DNA of 64,000 bases from Xanthostigma xanthostigma (lineage: Eukaryota; Arthropoda; Insecta; Raphidioptera; Raphidiidae): positions 33,922,401 through 33,986,400 of the forward strand of contig OY754471.1 in the NCBI GenBank assembly GCA_963575645.1, in the 5' to 3' direction. The notes beneath the pieces were generated by a model. That model was given only the letters and a program-made list of their open reading frames with translations. It was not told the DNA's origin and made no database searches. The translations under genes and the position numbers were made by a program. Below are positions 33,788 through 44,886 of this stretch, piece by piece. Numbering within the stretch: the first letter of the stretch is position 1; each line of letters starts with the position of its first letter.

Positions 33788-34030
33788 TAAAAAGCAGTAT
33801 TTATACTATTTTAAGTAGTAAATTTCTTTTAATATAATAAATATTTAATTGAAAACACTGTAAGAAAATTATTTTTATATAGGTATTAGGTACCTATAAT
33901 TGTAACAGTTTTCAAATGAGCTATTAATTAGATTTATTTAATTTTAATTAGTCGTAATAAAATTTTAAAAAATTAAAATGTAAGCCTTAGAAGAAAGCAA
34001 TGTAGAAAATAAAAAATATATATATATATT

Positions 34031-34102
34031 CGCTGACGTGGGGCTTGAACTCAAGACCCTGGCATTAAGAGTCTTACGCTCTACCGACTGAGCTATCCGG
34101 GT
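34031..34102 (-). tRNA. Decayed tRNA-Lys (anticodon CTT), probable pseudogene
   Basis: Minus strand reads TAGCTCAGTCGGTAGAGC, then GACTCTTAA with CTT anticodon, AGGGTC, TTCAAGCCCCACGT, which aligns base by base with eukaryotic tRNA-Lys(CTT). The acceptor (ACCCGGA against GTCAGCG), anticodon and T stems contain several mismatches, so function is unlikely. No SINE body or target duplication was recognised. Confidence 0.7.
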
Positions 34103-35038
34103 TTGTGAACGTGACGCGCTAATATTGCAATGTTTAGTTAAGGCATTTCACCTGATAATATATGTCGAACGGACTAATTTTGAGATACATCTTGCAACAT
34201 TTTTCATTGATGTTCCGCTCCAATTGGTCGTAGCATGATATTATATAGCCTATAGCCTTCCTCGATAAATGGGCTATCCAACAAACATTTTTTTTTTGTA
34301 TTACTTTTGTTTTCATTATCTTTATGTTTATATTTCTTTCTTCTTACATTAGACTGTTCATTTCGTTCTTGAACAATTTTATAAATTAATATTTTTTTCA
34401 ATATAATAAATATTCTACGTTTAAAGTGAATAAAATTGTAAATTCATTTTAGAGTTCTTAATTTGTGATTTTTCGGGTGAATAATAACAAATTGTGACAG
34501 GAAGAAGTTTTACTTCAGTCGTGTGTTCTAAAGCACACTCGTTTTTTTCTAACAAATTTTATCTTACTTGATCTGCTAACTCAGTTAAGTACTGCAGAAA
34601 GCATATCATGATTATTCTTCAATTTTTCAAGTGTATAACTTGCGTAATTGTAAACAATAAATATTTACAAAAATACGTAACTCGCAATGCTTTACTATAT
34701 GAGACACTTTGCATAGGATAGTTCACTGAAATGTTGAGTAGATGGCGTGTGGTCGAAATAAAATCCCATTTCTATTTCTAACAGGACCTACGTTTCAAAC
34801 AGCTGCTAGTTTATCAGAGGACGAACCTTCCGGACATCATGACACACGGAAGATCCGGATATTTTGATTAATGTATAATACATACAGAAACTGGCCACTT
34901 TTCGTATATGCATTTATTATTCATTTAGAATGATATACAGGGTCTGGCAGTTGGTTTTGACGTTGTCAGAAAGCTGTTGCAGTTGATCGAGCAAAATGGT
35001 GCAGGAAGTGAAGATTACGTGATACGTGTACTCTAGAG
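34103..35038. other. Unassigned non-coding stretch
   Basis: AT-rich, no gene recognised. Confidence 0.4.
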
Positions 35039-35219
35039 CAGCGATTCCTAAAAGGTTGTCCGCGGAACCCTGGTGTTCCGAGGAGGGGTCACAGGGGTTC
35101 CACGATCTGTCCGAGAATTAAATAAGACTCATAACCGCAACACGTTTACAAGGTAAACACTTTAGTTATCAAAATAGCCAGCTAGGTATGATTAATTAGG
35201 TTCCATGGCCAAATCTCTG
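35039..35219. mobile_element. hAT-type MITE, 181 bp, exact 8-bp duplication
   Basis: CAGCGATTCCTAAAAGG left, reverse complement CAGAGATTTGGCCATGG right, flanked by CTCTAGAG at 35031-35038 and 35220-35227. Confidence 0.78.
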
Positions 35220-35250
35220 CTCTAGAGTAGCATTTCTCAGTTTTTTAAGA

Positions 35251-35924
35251 GGGGCATCTAGTGTAACAGCTCAAAAAAACGCCTATTTCAAACATTTTCT
35301 TTTTATGATATTTTAATGAATTGGGCCTTATATCTTTTAAAGTTCTTTAAAAAAAATTGTATTAATTTTTTCGGTGCAAAATGGCGGCGTGATACGCATT
35401 TCTGTCAGACGCATTGCAGTTGCAATGTCCAATTTGTGGGCGTAATTACAGCCCTTAGAATAAACCTGGAAAATCCATTCAAAAAATTTTTTATTAATAA
35501 CATTAATAATTCGTAGCTAAATATATAAACAATTGAAAAAAAAGTATTTAATTTTAAGTTTGAACATTTTTTGATTTTCCGCATAAAGTGTTGCCCTGTA
35601 GACATTTATAAATATAATTTTAAACAATAATTTACCAAACATACGAATAAAAGTTGTTGTCTGGTAAAAATTTCAGCCGCAAATCTTTAATGGTTTTTGA
35701 GATATTACGCTCACAAACTTCGAAAATAATGTTTTGAGAAAAAAAAACGCGTTAAAAAATTAGGTTTGATAATGAACAAATTTGTAATGATCAATTAATA
35801 TCTTAACCATTATCGTAACGAATATCGTTTTGCAATTTTGTAGGCATGTTCTCATAATATTTCGAATATTTTAAGCAAAAAAAAAAGTAATAAATATTTT
35901 TGAGCTGTTACAATAGGTACCCCC
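35251..35924. mobile_element. TIR element, about 674 bp
   Basis: GGGGCATCTAGTGTAACAGC left against reverse complement GGGGTACCTATTGTAACAGC right, then CTCAAAAA on both. Non-coding; superfamily unknown. Confidence 0.6.
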
Positions 35925-36225
35925 ATAAAACCCTAAGTTATGGGAGATTTAAAAAAAATCGTTTTCCCTCTCTTCTGCTGGTTCTAATTGACCCACCGCG
36001 TCCAGCGTGCAGTACAATGAGGGGGTCTTTAGTACCTTTGTAATTAAAAAATTAAGCTCCTAGCAGCCTTTGTTTTGCTAAAAAATTTTATTTAATTTTT
36101 TAAAATTTCGTCACTAAAATCGCGATATCTCGCGAACGGGTTGCCCGATCCGACCCGGTTTGGAACGAGCTTACGCGATTTATTTTTCTCTATACTTTTA
36201 TTGGAACTCCCCCCCTTCCCGATTA
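35925..36225. other. Unassigned non-coding stretch
   Basis: Contains CGCGATATCTCGCGAACGGG, a short phrase seen in dispersed repeats, but no element ends. Confidence 0.35.
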
Positions 36226-37194
36226 GAGTCATGTGGGTCAAGTGTGCGCAGCGTCTAAGTGTGCGCATTCAAAATATCTCGAAAACTATATAGAGCTAAG
36301 GAACGGCCACCCCCCTCGCGAGTACCCCGCGGGACGTCCTGCGAAGCGCTCGCATCACAGCGGCTGCTCGCGTGCCATTTTGATCTGACAGGTAAATGAA
36401 GATTTTTGCTAAAATATTTAAGATATTTTGTCACATTTGACGCGTAATCTTTTGTAGTCATGTAAACTTTTTATAAATATGCTATTTGCTATCAAGTGCA
36501 ACATAATATCTAGTTTGTTATTTGCCAGTGTTTAAGTTGTTATGATGACGCAATAATCAACGACATTCATACAATTCTGTTTCGATGGTTTGGGTTAAGT
36601 GTGCGCAGAAACCTGCCGTGTAAGTGTGCGCATGCATATCTTTGTACATTTGCTATGTTTTGTTTCAGAGTACAAATATAAATTCAAAATGCCTCGAGAC
36701 TGGATTGAATGTAGCCTTTGTGGAGCCTGGTGGCACGAACAGTGCACCAGCTTAGAACACGGCACTTTTATTTGTGATACATGTATGACGAAGTAGATAA
36801 GGATTTCTAAGTTCAAGTTGATCTCATATTTTGATTTAAGATGATTATTATGTTGATTACTTTAAGTACCTATGATGAAAATTTTAATAATTATATAATA
36901 TTGTTTATGTTCTAAAAATATATAGCTCATTATTTCTTTTTTTGTTGTTGCGTACACTTACCCACAGTGCTGCGCACACATACCCCTACACTGGGGCAAG
37001 TGTGCGCGTAAGGAACGGTCTTTGTTTTCTATAGTTTTCTTAAAATATAAGCTACTGACAATACTATTATTGTGTCTAAGTTGATTGCAAATAAACAGTC
37101 TTACTAATTAACACAGTTTTGTTTCATTCTACAAATAATTTTCGAGTTTTTGAAGCGCCAAAGTTTAAATGCGCACACTTGACCCACATGACTC
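36226..37194 (+). mobile_element. pogo-like element, 969 bp, TA duplication
   Basis: GAGTCATGTGGGTCAAGTG is exactly mirrored at the right end (CACTTGACCCACATGACTC), TIRs about 25 bp, each flanked by TA (36224-36225, 37195-37196). Subterminal GTGTGCGCA motifs recur (36243, 36260, 36600, 36625, 36966, 37006). A PHD-finger remnant is inside. Confidence 0.82.
36689..36796 (+). pseudogene. PHD-finger tail of a pogo/DDE_1-type transposase
   Basis: 35 codons encode W-I-E-C-x2-C-x3-W-W-H-x2-C, then F-I-C-x2-C and a stop. The spacing is that of the zinc-binding C-terminal PHD finger found in DDE_1 superfamily (pogo/jerky-like) transposases of insects. A TTTCAG acceptor-like site at about 36663-36668 sits just upstream, so this may be the last exon of the parental transposase. 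The DDE catalytic domain is gone, leaving a non-autonomous element. Confidence 0.65.
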
Positions 37195-37196
37195 TA

Positions 37197-37608
37197 TATG
37201 AGGCAAAAACGGGCTTTCGGGAACTTTAGCGCCATATCCCCCTCTCCCCATCGACAGTCGGCCGCAAACTATACCAAAATGTCGAGAGAGCTTGACTCTA
37301 CAGTTTTGGTAGGAAAAATTTTTCGATTCGAGCCATGAATTCAAGGCTTTTTTTACAATTTACTCTACTGTACATATTTTCAGTTAAATTAGTAAGCACT
37401 TTTGGCAATAGATAATTTATTTCAAACTTAAAACATTTTACTCTTGAACCTATTTTTTAAACATCCCATCACACTTTATTATTCAAATTGTTTATAAAAT
37501 GCAAATATGAGTTCATTACTTTATATTCTTGAGTGAATTAATCGCTTTTCTATTTAAGACATACAGTGTTTATAGTCCTATAAGGAAAACATTTATTTAT
37601 AGATAAAC
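37197..37608. other. Unassigned non-coding stretch
   Basis: Right flank of the pogo-like insertion; nothing further recognised. Confidence 0.35.
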
Positions 37609-38352
37609 TAGCGGTCCGTCCCGATTTGACCCGGGTACGATAGATATAATTCTGCAAAATGTATTTCGTTTGCGGCCCGGCGTTTGAACTAATAGCTTTG
37701 AGCATATTCTACTAGATTTCCTTCTGAACTAATAGCTTTGATCGAATTCTATCAGATGTCGCTACTTGGTACTAAAACCGTTTTTTTTTTGTTTGCTTCT
37801 GTACTAATAGCTTTAAACAAATTCTATCTATGCGGGTTACTACTTACTAATTATTTTTTTTAGAAAACACCGTAATTTTGTAAAAAATATTTAATAAAAA
37901 CTATCCTATAGCGTAAGTTGGACCAACCGAGACACATTTACAAAATTTCTTTAAAATCAGTTCAGTGGTTTTGAAGATTAGCGCGAACGAACATCGTGAC
38001 ACGGCTGCGATGGATACCTACCTATTATAATTCTACAAAATGTATTTCATTTACGGCCCAGCGTCTGAACTAATAGCTTTCAGCTAATGCTAACAGATGT
38101 CGCTATTTGGTACTAAAAATTTTTTTTTGTTTGTTTCTGAGCTATTTATAGCTTTGAGTAAATTTTATCACATGTCGTTACATATTACTAAGTCAGTTTT
38201 TTTGAGAAAATACCGTAGTTTTGTGCAACATATTTAATAAAAACTATTCTATAGCGTAAGTTGCACCACGCAAGACACATTTACAAAATTTATTTAAAAT
38301 CAGTTCAGTGGTTTCGGAGATTAGCGCGAACGAACATCGTGATTTTTATGTA
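37609..38352 (-). mobile_element. Helitron family H2, two partial units in tandem
   Basis: On the minus strand the 3' end ACCCGGGTC..GGACCGCTAG is at 37609, next to an A/T junction. Unit 1 (37609-38015) and unit 2 (about 38020-38352) share AACTAATAGCTTTGA repeats, ACACCGTAATTTTGT and ATTAGCGCGAACGAACATCG. Unit 2 lacks the CTAG end, unit 1 the TC end. Supplies the empty site for the insertion at 42464. Confidence 0.65.
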
Positions 38353-38949
38353 TATTCAGATAATCTGTTTCCTTTCAGCACCCAACATTAAGGAAAAGAA
38401 TGACTTAAACCAAATGTCACAAGACGGACATTATTACGGCGTCTAATTATAGTGGTGAATTATTAATTGCATTCCTACGGGAACATAGAGTAAAGTAGTC
38501 ACGGTCGCCGATTGATTCCCTTCAGTAACAAATTCTTTTGTAATTAACTTATATACAGTGTGTACACGGATTGTCTTCACAAGAAGTGTAAATGATAATT
38601 GTTTTTCGAAAAACCGCCTCACTCGTTTTACTGTGTTTCATAAACAGTTTTTTATCGAAAAAAAAGCCGTCTGCTGATAATGCTTCGTCGTAAACTTTTA
38701 AAACTAAAAACAACATCTAAACGATAAACATAGCGCCGAGTAGACAGACGGTTATCGGCGGGCTTTGAGTCGGTATAACTGTGATTACGTTCAGCGAGGG
38801 CTAAGAAAGTGATGTCGCTAAAAAATAAATATTGAGCGACAATCATCGTGAGCGTGAGAATTTTGTGAAAAGTGAGTTTCAAATTGGCGAAAATTGAAAT
38901 CAGGGCCGAGTAGTCACGTTAACACTGCAATTTGTGCCCCCGACTTTTT
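38353..38949. other. Unassigned non-coding stretch
   Basis: Contains the short inverted pair GCCGTCTGCTGATAATGC / CAGACGGTTATCGGCGG (about 38665-38762). No gene recognised. Confidence 0.4.
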
Positions 38950-39184
38950 ATTAGTGTATTAGCCATATACCTAAGGCACTTATAATATTGGCGATGGTCG
39001 GATGGCGGGACCTAAGAGTCGAACCAAAATTTCTCGACGTTTCATAACAGCTCCTGATTAGTTTGGCACAATTTTCAAAAATGGTTCCAAATTGTTCAGG
39101 TAGCTATAAATATTGGTCCGACCCCTAGATTCCGTCTTCCAACCGACGCCAATAGTGAATGTGCCATATGGAAAATACGCTAAT
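38950..39184. mobile_element. MITE, 235 bp; half copy at 60160-60279
   Basis: ATTAGTGTATTAGCCATA left, mirrored with changes right. Inner GGTCGGATGGCGGGACCTA faces GTCCGACCCCTAG. The left arm recurs reversed at 60160-60279. Confidence 0.6.
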
Positions 39185-39353
39185 GACCAGAACTACTGAA
39201 GATATCTTTATTTAATAGGCATGATGACAGTATAAAATAATCAAAGAATAAGTGTTTTTAGAGAAAAATATATGTTAAAACGATTCTAAAAAATGACCCA
39301 GTGTTAATATAAACTTTTAGTTAGTAGAAGTTTTGTTCCAAAAATATATTGTT

Positions 39354-39510
39354 TTGAAGGAGATTTATTTGGTTGAGGAACAATTGAAAAATAAGCTTTA
39401 CCAAAGTATTGCTTGTGCCCAACAATATATTTTTCGAAACGTTGGCCACAAGCGATACTCTGGTAAAGCTTATTTTTCAATTGATCCTTAACCAAATAAA
39501 TCTCCTTCAA
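39354..39510. repeat. Hairpin with about 70-bp arms
   Basis: TTGAAGGAGATTTATTTGGTT... mirrored by AACCAAATAAATCTCCTTCAA, with GCTTTACCA / TGGTAAAGC inside. Confidence 0.75.
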
Positions 39511-39525
39511 TAAACTTTGAGATTA

Positions 39526-40056
39526 ATAAGATTTTTAATAAAATAAAAGTATAAAATACTGCAATCAGCCATGTTGACTGAAACACCGAATGACGTCACG
39601 CCTTCTTAAATCAAAGAGAATATAAACACTTGAAGTAAATAATCACCGTGTCGCTTAAATTTTTGTTGCGATCATTCACTTCTGCATCATTTAATAAGTT
39701 GATTTGTTGTTTATTCGTTTTTTTTTGTGATATTAAACAACACTTATGTCATAGGTTATTTTTGAGGCTAGTTAACTTGCAACTAAAGAAAGCCGTACTA
39801 TTTTTTACTAAGTAGCTACTTTTAAGAAAATCATTAAGTAAAACATACATTTCTAAGAAATATCTCAAAACCACAGTTCTACACCCATAAATACAACTTC
39901 TAATGTCAGCTGTCACTAAAGCGTGACGTCAAAAGCGTTCTCGCGATTACTTCAAAATAGAAGGATAAAAATGCAATAATTTGCGTTAAATTTAATTTAT
40001 TGTTGAAATAATGTTTTTTTTCGGAATTAGTAGACGTGTACCTACATTTTAGAACT
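39526..40056 (+). repeat. Dispersed repeat family B, copy 2
   Basis: Collinear with 13681-14200 over its whole length, with scattered substitutions and small indels. Confidence 0.7.
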
Positions 40057-40252
40057 GGATTCTCATGGTAATCCGGGACGAACCCGTTAGTTGGTTTTGA
40101 ACCTCACAAGTAGGAATGTGCACGCCACTGTCTAAGTCAGCGTAGGGCATCAGAAACCAATTATGCTCAGTGAGCGTCGCTAACGATCTGTGTTGGCGCG
40201 ATGATGGTGTGCGCTCGTTCGTTCGCCAGTTGATGTCTGGCGTCCCAAACAC
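40057..40252 (-). other. Coding-like fragment of unknown origin
   Basis: On the minus strand a 65-codon frame reads GTPDINWRTNERTPSSRQH... and is GC-richer than its flanks. PDINW resembles a motif of AP endonuclease domains in LINEs, but the following residues do not fit well. It could be a LINE relic, an exon relic or chance. It begins directly at the end of family B. Confidence 0.2.
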
Positions 40253-40463
40253 GGAACATCAATTCACGTACATGGGGCACAGTTGTGTCGCTTAAGCCCA
40301 TTTCATAACGTCGTTGTGTTATGTTGTGTTACCGCAGTCCATTTGTTAACCAACAACCGCAGACTTCAATGATCTTGTCGAATACCACAAAGCAGCGTTC
40401 CCTAAACTCCTACGGACCTTCATTACTATAAACACAGTCATTAATTCATTTTTTTTAAGTGTA

Positions 40464-41052
40464 GGGAGAGGGGGCATAGTGAGGAAGCAGGGCATAGCAG
40501 GGAATCCTTGATGCATCTCGAATAAAAAAGGCCGTGCAAAGTATTAAATGGTTCGCTTTGATTGGTCGTCAGTCGGCGCGTGATCTTCATGAGCGATCCA
40601 CGGCATTTCCACAGCCGTTTATGCTATAATATAAACAACTTCTCGAAATCAGTGTTTTCGTTAAAAAACACGCGAATTTAAACAGCACTTGTTTTTTCTA
40701 ACCTGTTTATGTATAGTAGTGATTAATATTTCGTTTTAATTTTAAAAGAAAAGTTTATGATGATTGATAATAAACACTATTATGTTTGGAAGCTATATTT
40801 GTCTTTTCAATTTAAACTACTCTATATTGCCCCATAATGTATCCCACTATATACTATATACGGGACACAGCGGGGCAAAGCCAATTTTAGTTTTTGTATT
40901 CATATATCGTAGATTTCTTATCGTTATCGAGAAAAATATATCCATAGTCGTTCACAAGGCGTCAAACGATAATAAAGTGAAAATTTGTTGTTTAATCATA
41001 ATATTTTTTCTTGTAGGTTGAGTTATAAGTATCCCACTATGCCCCCCATCCT
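40464..41052. mobile_element. pogo-like TIR element, 589 bp, TA flanks
   Basis: GGGAGAGGGGGCATAGTG left against reverse complement AGGATGGGGGGCATAGTG right, TA at 40462-40463 and 41053-41054. CACTATATACTATATACGGG and similar CCCACTAT motifs lie inside. No catalytic domain. Confidence 0.6.
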
Positions 41053-41399
41053 TAACTGCTAATTTATAACATTTAGATATAGATTTTTCATAAGTATCTA
41101 TATTGGCCGCGTGCAGGATATAGACTGGGAACAACTGAATCGATCCAGCTTTGAACTAAATGAGCAATAAATCATGCAACGGTTATGATTTCATGTGACT
41201 GACACATGTCGTTTTCATTGCGCTCCCTACCATAATGTTTATTGAGAAGTTTCGAGGTTTAAAACAATAATAACAAGGCAGTTAAATCCCGCTCTATTGA
41301 CCGCTAGCGGCGCTAATAGTCTTCGCGGAAGTAAACGTCGAATAATAAGTATATGATTTTTCACTTTTTTCCAAATAATAATTATACTCAATATGTTTT
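41053..41399. other. Unassigned non-coding stretch
   Basis: Nothing recognised. Confidence 0.35.
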
Positions 41400-41646
41400 G
41401 ACGTGATAACGTCTTACAAATTGATGAAACACCGGCTGCATGCACGAAAAAGTGTAACGTTCCGAAATGTGTCACGTTCCGCCATGTGTCACGTTCCGCC
41501 TGACCCTGTGCGTGCAAGCGAGAGCGCAGTATAAGCCCAAGTTTGACAGCTACTAAAATTTAGGTTATGTATTATTAAATATGCAATTCGAGCGGAATAC
41601 GTTATCACGTAAAACTATCGTCCGTAAACCGACTTTACAGACAACC
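41400..41646 (+). mobile_element. ACGTGATAACGT family, internally deleted copy, 247 bp
   Basis: Keeps both ends of the 650-bp form (GACGTGATAACGTC and ACAGACAACC) with the middle 400 bp lost. TGTCACGTTCCG is duplicated (about 41470 and 41487). Confidence 0.8.
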
Positions 41647-42372
41647 AATTTTTTTAACTGGGTGCAAAAATATAGATAATTAAAGGTTTCGTTTAATTCT
41701 TATTACAGTAATTATTTGAAAAATTCTCATTTGATACAATGTTATAATTGCGGACGGTAGGCAGTGCTGCCATCACGTACCCACCGGCCACCAAATAGTA
41801 ACAATAACATCACTTTTTGCCGAACAACTTTATCCACTTACGAACTGGTGTTCAGATGACGGTGTTTGCCGGACGACGTTTATACTGTTCGGCCGCCGCC
41901 GACCGAACTGTAGAACTTTGCCAACTTACAAATTTGCGTTCTAGATCGCTGACTTTTTTATATAGACTTTTTGTCACAATTAAGTGACGTTATTCCTAAG
42001 TAAACTTTTTGCTAATATGAATGCGTTGTTCTGAACCTAATTTTAGCATGTCTGTAATGTCGGTACGTCATATGTTTTGCCGACGCCAGTGTTGCTAGGC
42101 AGGCTAGCCTGCTAACAGAATATGCATAATAAATTAAACATATGATCCGTGACGAGGCACATATCACTTCTCAAAAACAGAACATAAACCGCTACTGCAA
42201 TATAATATTACATTCAGTATTTGATGTCATCTCATCGCGCCGTATTTTACACTTGACTAAGAAGTTCAGTTTCAAATCGAGCAGCGAACACAAAAGCTTG
42301 AATTCGCCAATAAGCGCAATAAGCGGGGTTGGATTAATGCTGAGTCAGTAATGATCCCGTTTTATATTGTAA
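41647..42372. other. Unassigned stretch
   Basis: 41760-41930 is GC-richer (CGGCCGCCGCCGACCG) but without a supported frame. Confidence 0.35.
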
Positions 42373-43044
42373 CTAGCGGTCCGTCCCGGTTTCACCCGGG
42401 TGCGATAGATATAATTCTGCGAAATGTATTTCGTTTGCGGCCCGGCGTCTGAACTAATAGCTTCAAGGGCGTAGATAGGGGGGAGGGGGCAAAGGGGGTA
42501 ATTATCCCCCCAGGACCATAATAATACAAAAATAAAACTGAAAATAATACGAATACTTGGCTAAAAAATAAAATTTAGAAATACTTTTTGAAAAAAATTT
42601 GCAAAATTGGTTCGGGAATTAATATTTTGCTTGACACATTCCTTCGTGAGAAATCTTGCGTGATATTCATAAAACTTAAAAAAATGATTTTTTTTCGCTT
42701 TAACCCCCCCAGGAAAAAAAATATCTACGCCCTTAAATAGCTTTGAGCTAATTCTACAAGATTTGCTTTTGAACTAATAGCTTTGAGCGAATTCTTTCAG
42801 ATGTAGCTGCTTGGTAGTTAAACAGTTTTTTTTCTGACCTAATATAATAGCTTTGAGTAAATTCTATCAGATGTCGTTAGATATAACTAAAACAGTTTTT
42901 TTTTTTCAGAAAACACCGTGTTTTTGTACAAAATATTTAATAAAAACCAAGCAAGACATATTTACAAATTTTATTAAAATCTGTTCAGTGATTTCGGAGA
43001 TTAGCGCGGCTAAAATAGTGACACGGGAATTTTATATATATAGA
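42373..43044 (-). mobile_element. Helitron family H2, full ends, carrying a hAT MITE
   Basis: Minus strand starts TCTATATATATAAAATTCCC after an A and ends ACCCGGGTGAAACCGGG..GGACCGCTAG before a T: Helitron termini, hairpin and A|T insertion. Without the insert at 42464-42735 it is about 390 bp, and the same text is at 37609-38015. Confidence 0.72.
42464..42735. mobile_element. hAT-type MITE, 272 bp, exact 8-bp duplication
   Basis: CAAGGGCGTAGATA left, TATCTACGCCCTTA right, flanked by AATAGCTT at 42456-42463 and 42736-42743. The Helitron at 37.6 kb has a single GAACTAATAGCTTTGAGC at this point, the unoccupied site. Confidence 0.9.
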
Positions 43045-43393
43045 TTACTATTTTATACTCTAATTCGCCCGATAGAAGTTTAAAAAGCGTGAGTTGTAAA
43101 CTCTGTAATAGGTCATTATTCACGACCACGCTTTTGTAATTATGAACATAAATTATTAAAAATATTTTTTTTTTACTTTTTAGTACATTTCATTTACCTG
43201 AGCGTAACCGTTCTAATATAAACAGGTGAACAAACATTCTTAAAATACTTTTTTCTGTCAACATACCCAACAAAACTTTTTAATAAATAAAATTATCGAT
43301 AATTTTATTTATAGAAGAGTTCTAATCAGACGTTAATCAAAGATTTGAATACCCAAAAAACCCTAAAAATCCTGCAGAAGAAAGTGAAATTAT
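43045..43393. other. Unassigned non-coding stretch
   Basis: Nothing recognised. Confidence 0.35.
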
Positions 43394-43902
43394 TAGGGCT
43401 TCACACGAGACGAGAGTAGACGAGACTATCAAAAATCTCGTCTCGGTCTCGTCAATCCCTAGAAAATTCAGTCTCGTTCAAGTCTCGGTCTCGTCTCGTT
43501 ACCAGATGTCTCGTCTCGTCTCGCTTAATTTTAAATAATGATAATATATATTATATAAACTAAATAATAAATAATAATAAGTAGTTTTTTAAAGCTAGGT
43601 ATATTTATTACGTTATTATATAGAAATATTTGAACATATACATAAATTTTTTTATTTTACACACTCAGATTTTATATTTTGTAAAATATATTGTTTTTTA
43701 TTTCGACCTTTTCTAATTTTTCCAATAAAAACTTTATAAAAAAAAATTTAACGAGACCATAAACGAGACTCTCGGGTTGCACTGTATGTGGTCTCGGTAT
43801 CGTCCAAAATATTTACCAAAACGTATCGTCTCGTCTCGTCTCGCTTTTCCGAGACGAGAACGAGACGAGACGAGAAAAATCTCGCTCTCGTGTGAAGCCC
43901 TA
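43394..43902. mobile_element. hAT-type MITE with GAGAC repeats, 509 bp
   Basis: TAGGGCTTCACACGAGA left, TCTCGTGTGAAGCCCTA right, flanked by GAAATTAT at 43386-43393 and 43903-43910. Both subterminal regions are arrays of GAGACGAGAC / GTCTCGTCTC. Confidence 0.88.
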
Positions 43903-43910
43903 GAAATTAT

Positions 43911-44265
43911 TATGATCAAGGTATCAAATAACGGACTCTGGAAAAAAAATTATCAAAACGGTTTGAAATTAAGAATTAAGAGACAAAATGTGTGGGAAGA
44001 ATGTGGGTGGAAATGAAAACCTACTGTTCAGACCGATTAAATATGTCTAGACTCTAGTAAGTGTCTCATGTGCAACTTTTGATGTTTTATCATTACATTT
44101 ATTTTTTATTTTCACTTTGTGATCACATTTTAGAATTAGTTTAAAGAGTGCGATCATGGATAGGTAAATTTTTAAACTAAATTAAAAAAAACTAAAGCAT
44201 GAGTCGAGATTGTTGTTTAATTTTGTTAGAAACCAAAGCAAATTAGGCAGTTTCCCATATTATTA
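43911..44265. other. Unassigned non-coding stretch
   Basis: Nothing recognised. Confidence 0.35.
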
Positions 44266-44841
44266 TAATGGTACCTACTAGTTTAGGTCAAAAATCACTT
44301 TTCAAAAATTTTACAATATCTTTCCGTTTTGAGGTCTCCCGAATCCAAAAACATATTTTTGGAAAAACTCTGTGCGTCTGTTAGTTTGTTAGTCTGTGAA
44401 CACGATACAGGTCAAACGGATGAGCGGATTGAAACCAAATTTTGGTAGGATGTTTGGTATGCAAATATGAAGAGCCATATTGTTCTTGGGGAAAAACAGA
44501 TAAATGCTAAAACGGTGTTTTTTATATAATAATGGTACACTTTTAATAACGGCGTATTATTCTATTTATTTTTAAAGAAAGTTTCGTTAAATTTTTTTTC
44601 TAAACTTTATAGTTTCGGAAATATTTTGAAAATAAAAACAAATTAGCCGCTCTTTTGTTTTATGGATCTGTCAGAAATAAACTAGTTCGGCATGCTTTGA
44701 TTAATTTTTACGTGACGTGGAACATATTATGTAGGTAACCATAGCAACGAATTGCAATATCATATTGAATACTAGCCATTAGAAATGTTATTTTCTTTAT
44801 TATACTATATCAAATGCCAATATTTTTGAAGTTGGAACGGT
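44266..44841 (+). mobile_element. Dispersed TIR family Z, copy 2 (uninterrupted)
   Basis: Follows copy 1 at 4049-5453 throughout but without the 649-bp insert; ends GTTGGAACGGT. Confidence 0.7.
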
Positions 44842-44886
44842 CTCGTCGCCTAATTGACTGGAATAGTAAACTAATTAAAATCACAT

